A stretch of DNA of 6,383 nt, taken from assembly GCA_025457785.1 (NCBI GenBank), contig JALOTS010000131.1, positions 1 to 6,383 of the forward strand, in the 5' to 3' direction. Below are positions 5,112-6,383 of this stretch, one piece after another (the first letter of the stretch is position 1; each line of letters starts with the position of its first letter). A model generated the notes under the pieces. It worked only from the letters and a program-made list of their open reading frames with translations, ran no database searches and was not told the DNA's origin. The position numbers and the translations under genes are program-made. Origin of the DNA: Pontiellaceae bacterium. Lineage in GTDB: Bacteria > Verrucomicrobiota > Kiritimatiellia > Kiritimatiellales > Tichowtungiaceae.

Positions 5112-6383
5112 TTATTTTTTCATAGCCAGATCAGAAACCCGGCGACCGTTAGTATCCACTTCGGTGGCTGTGACAAAAACCATCAAATTGCGTTTGATAG
5201 TCTTTTCACCTTCCGAACGGAACAGACGTCCGATGTATGGAATGCTTCCCAGCAACGGAACCTTGTCCTTAAACGTTTCGGTTCTGTCATAAATCAACCC
5301 GCCCATTGCGAGGGTGCTTCCATCGGCAACCGTCACCTGTGTTTCCATTTCACGGATACGGAAATAAGGCAGACTGCCCGTAACGGGATTCGTATTCACG
5401 CCAGCACTTGCAACCGAGGACATAAACAAATTACTCGGCGTAGCAACATAGGAATCTTCGCCGATCAAATCCATCACCCGCGGTTTCAATTCCAGATCGA
5501 TCAATCCGCCCTCGCGCAGCTCCGGGGTTACTTCAAGCTGCACCCCGACCAGTTCCATCTCCCAGTCCGTGTGTTCAATGAAAGGACTGGTATTCATTGT
5601 TTTTGCGGCAAACGATTTCGGAACATTCCGCTCTTCCCCGACCCAGATCGTGGCGGTTTTCCCGTCACGGGTTGTAACGCTCGGTGCAGAAAGCACATCG
5701 GCATCATCAGACTGTTCAAGAGCCCTGATTACAAGCCCCCAGTCAAACGTGTTGTCCCGAATGATCGTAAGAGCCCCTGAAACAGCGGTTCCGGCGCTGA
5801 ACGACGAAGCCGCCGTGCGCAGACCGCTGCCCAGCAGCAGATTGGTAGCCATAGAAACATTGTCGCCGTCAAGACTGAGATTCAGCGCTTTGTCGGCGAA
5901 ATTCCCAACCGTCCAGTTAAATCCAAGTTCATTCAATGTGTTCTGAGTAACTTCAATGAACTTGGCCTGCACTTCAACCTGCTTGCCGGTCAGTTCACGC
6001 GCCGCATTGTGCTGATCCGCGAGAAGATCTTCGATGGACAGCAGATTGCAAAGCGTCTGGCGGACAAACAGCCGTTTAAATTCCGGACGATACATGGCTG
6101 ACGTTCCATTTGGAAAATCGATGCCGGTGAAAAAACCGGACACATCAACCGCTTCGCCCACCCCGACATCCTGTCCGACAGTCAACTGATCTCCGACCGC
6201 GCTTGACACTTTGTAGGAACGGAAAACGATATCGTTGGCAGAGTTCCAGGCACTGGCGGTTTCGAGATCACCGGAAACTTTCACCTTGTCAACAGGATCA
6301 GCCCTGAACACCGCTTTAACTCCGTTGACTGCGGTAACCGTTTCATCGGCCACCATTTTGACGGCATCGCCGACCACATTAAC
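5112..6383 (-). CDS. Secretin-domain outer-membrane protein, upstream paralogue (N-terminus beyond window)
   Basis: The frame is open to the right edge (it begins V-N-V-V-G-D), so the true start and any signal peptide lie outside. The GTG at 6377-6375 is not needed as a start. The 423 visible residues contain the FP-G-SA-Y-P block (about 90-100) followed by LFVRQTLCNLL, then VEVQAKFIEV (136-145), DVLSAPSVTTRDG (229-241), AMGGLI (359-364), the secretin signature VPLLGSIPYIGRLF (375-388) and NLMVFVTATEV (399-409). It aligns with the downstream protein along its visible length. In the C-terminal stretch (about 348-414 here) I count about 40 identical residues of 67. This suggests an ancient tandem duplication, and the two may form mixed or separate outer-membrane rings. 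It ends in LAMKK, 20 bases before the next start codon. Other genes of the system should lie to the right. Confidence 0.86.
   Translation of the reverse strand, partial: VNVVGDAVKMVADETVTAVNGVKAVFRADPVDKVKVSGDLETASAWNSANDIVFRSYKVSSAVGDQLTVGQDVGVGEAVDVSGFFTGIDFPNGTSAMYRPEFKRLFVRQTLCNLLSIEDLLADQHNAARELTGKQVEVQAKFIEVTQNTLNELGFNWTVGNFADKALNLSLDGDNVSMATNLLLGSGLRTAASSFSAGTAVSGALTIIRDNTFDWGLVIRALEQSDDADVLSAPSVTTRDGKTATIWVGEERNVPKSFAAKTMNTSPFIEHTDWEMELVGVQLEVTPELREGGLIDLELKPRVMDLIGEDSYVATPSNLFMSSVASAGVNTNPVTGSLPYFRIREMETQVTVADGSTLAMGGLIYDRTETFKDKVPLLGSIPYIGRLFRSEGEKTIKRNLMVFVTATEVDTNGRRVSDLAMKK

Noticed and set aside
6375..6377. GTG as start codon of the upstream secretin.
   Set aside because: The frame stays open to the window edge, and a secretin needs a signal peptide that is absent here, so the true start must lie beyond 6383.
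1..6383. CRISPR array, tRNA or rRNA genes, insertion sequences.
   Set aside because: No regularly spaced direct repeats, no cloverleaf or rRNA-like segments, and no transposase motifs were seen on reading both strands by eye.

Overview
The window holds three complete protein genes and two that run off its edges. It looks like chromosomal DNA from a Gram-negative bacterium of moderate GC content. Two secretin-family outer-membrane proteins show that a double membrane is present. Their layout (a short N-terminal part, an 'FP-G-SA-Y-P' block, then a C-terminal secretin domain) and the gene style remind me of the PVC group (Verrucomicrobiota, Kiritimatiellota, Lentisphaerota). That placement is an impression from protein style, not a demonstrated assignment.

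Left part, plus strand. Bases 2-376 are the 3' end of a response-regulator receiver domain, probably the C-terminus of a hybrid histidine kinase. A 253-base gap follows, rich in inverted repeats. At its right end is a good sigma70-type promoter (617-622 and 594-599, 17-base spacing) whose predicted start point falls at or next to the ATG at 630. The next mRNA is therefore probably leaderless. A near-perfect 25-base dyad (582-606) covers the -35 box and is a candidate operator. The promoter drives an acyl-CoA synthetase-type adenylate-forming enzyme (630-2237). An M20-family, PepT-like metallopeptidase (2261-3433) follows after 23 bases, so the two are probably co-transcribed. A long imperfect hairpin (2193-2249) encodes the last residues of the synthetase, contains its stop codon and ends at the weak ribosome binding site of the peptidase.

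Centre. A strong A-tract/GC-stem/T-tract hairpin (3467-3498) lies between the convergent transcription units and should terminate both.

Right part, minus strand. Two paralogous secretin-domain proteins are encoded in tandem. The upstream one (5112-6383) lacks its N-terminus because the window ends. The downstream one (3523-5091) is complete, with a signal peptide and a good Shine-Dalgarno 20 bases after its neighbour's stop. They probably belong to a type IV pilus- or type II secretion-like envelope system whose other genes lie past the right edge. Neither visible part resembles the usual series of N0-N3 periplasmic domains, which makes this pair the most unusual protein content here. No RNA gene, CRISPR array, insertion sequence or phage gene was seen.
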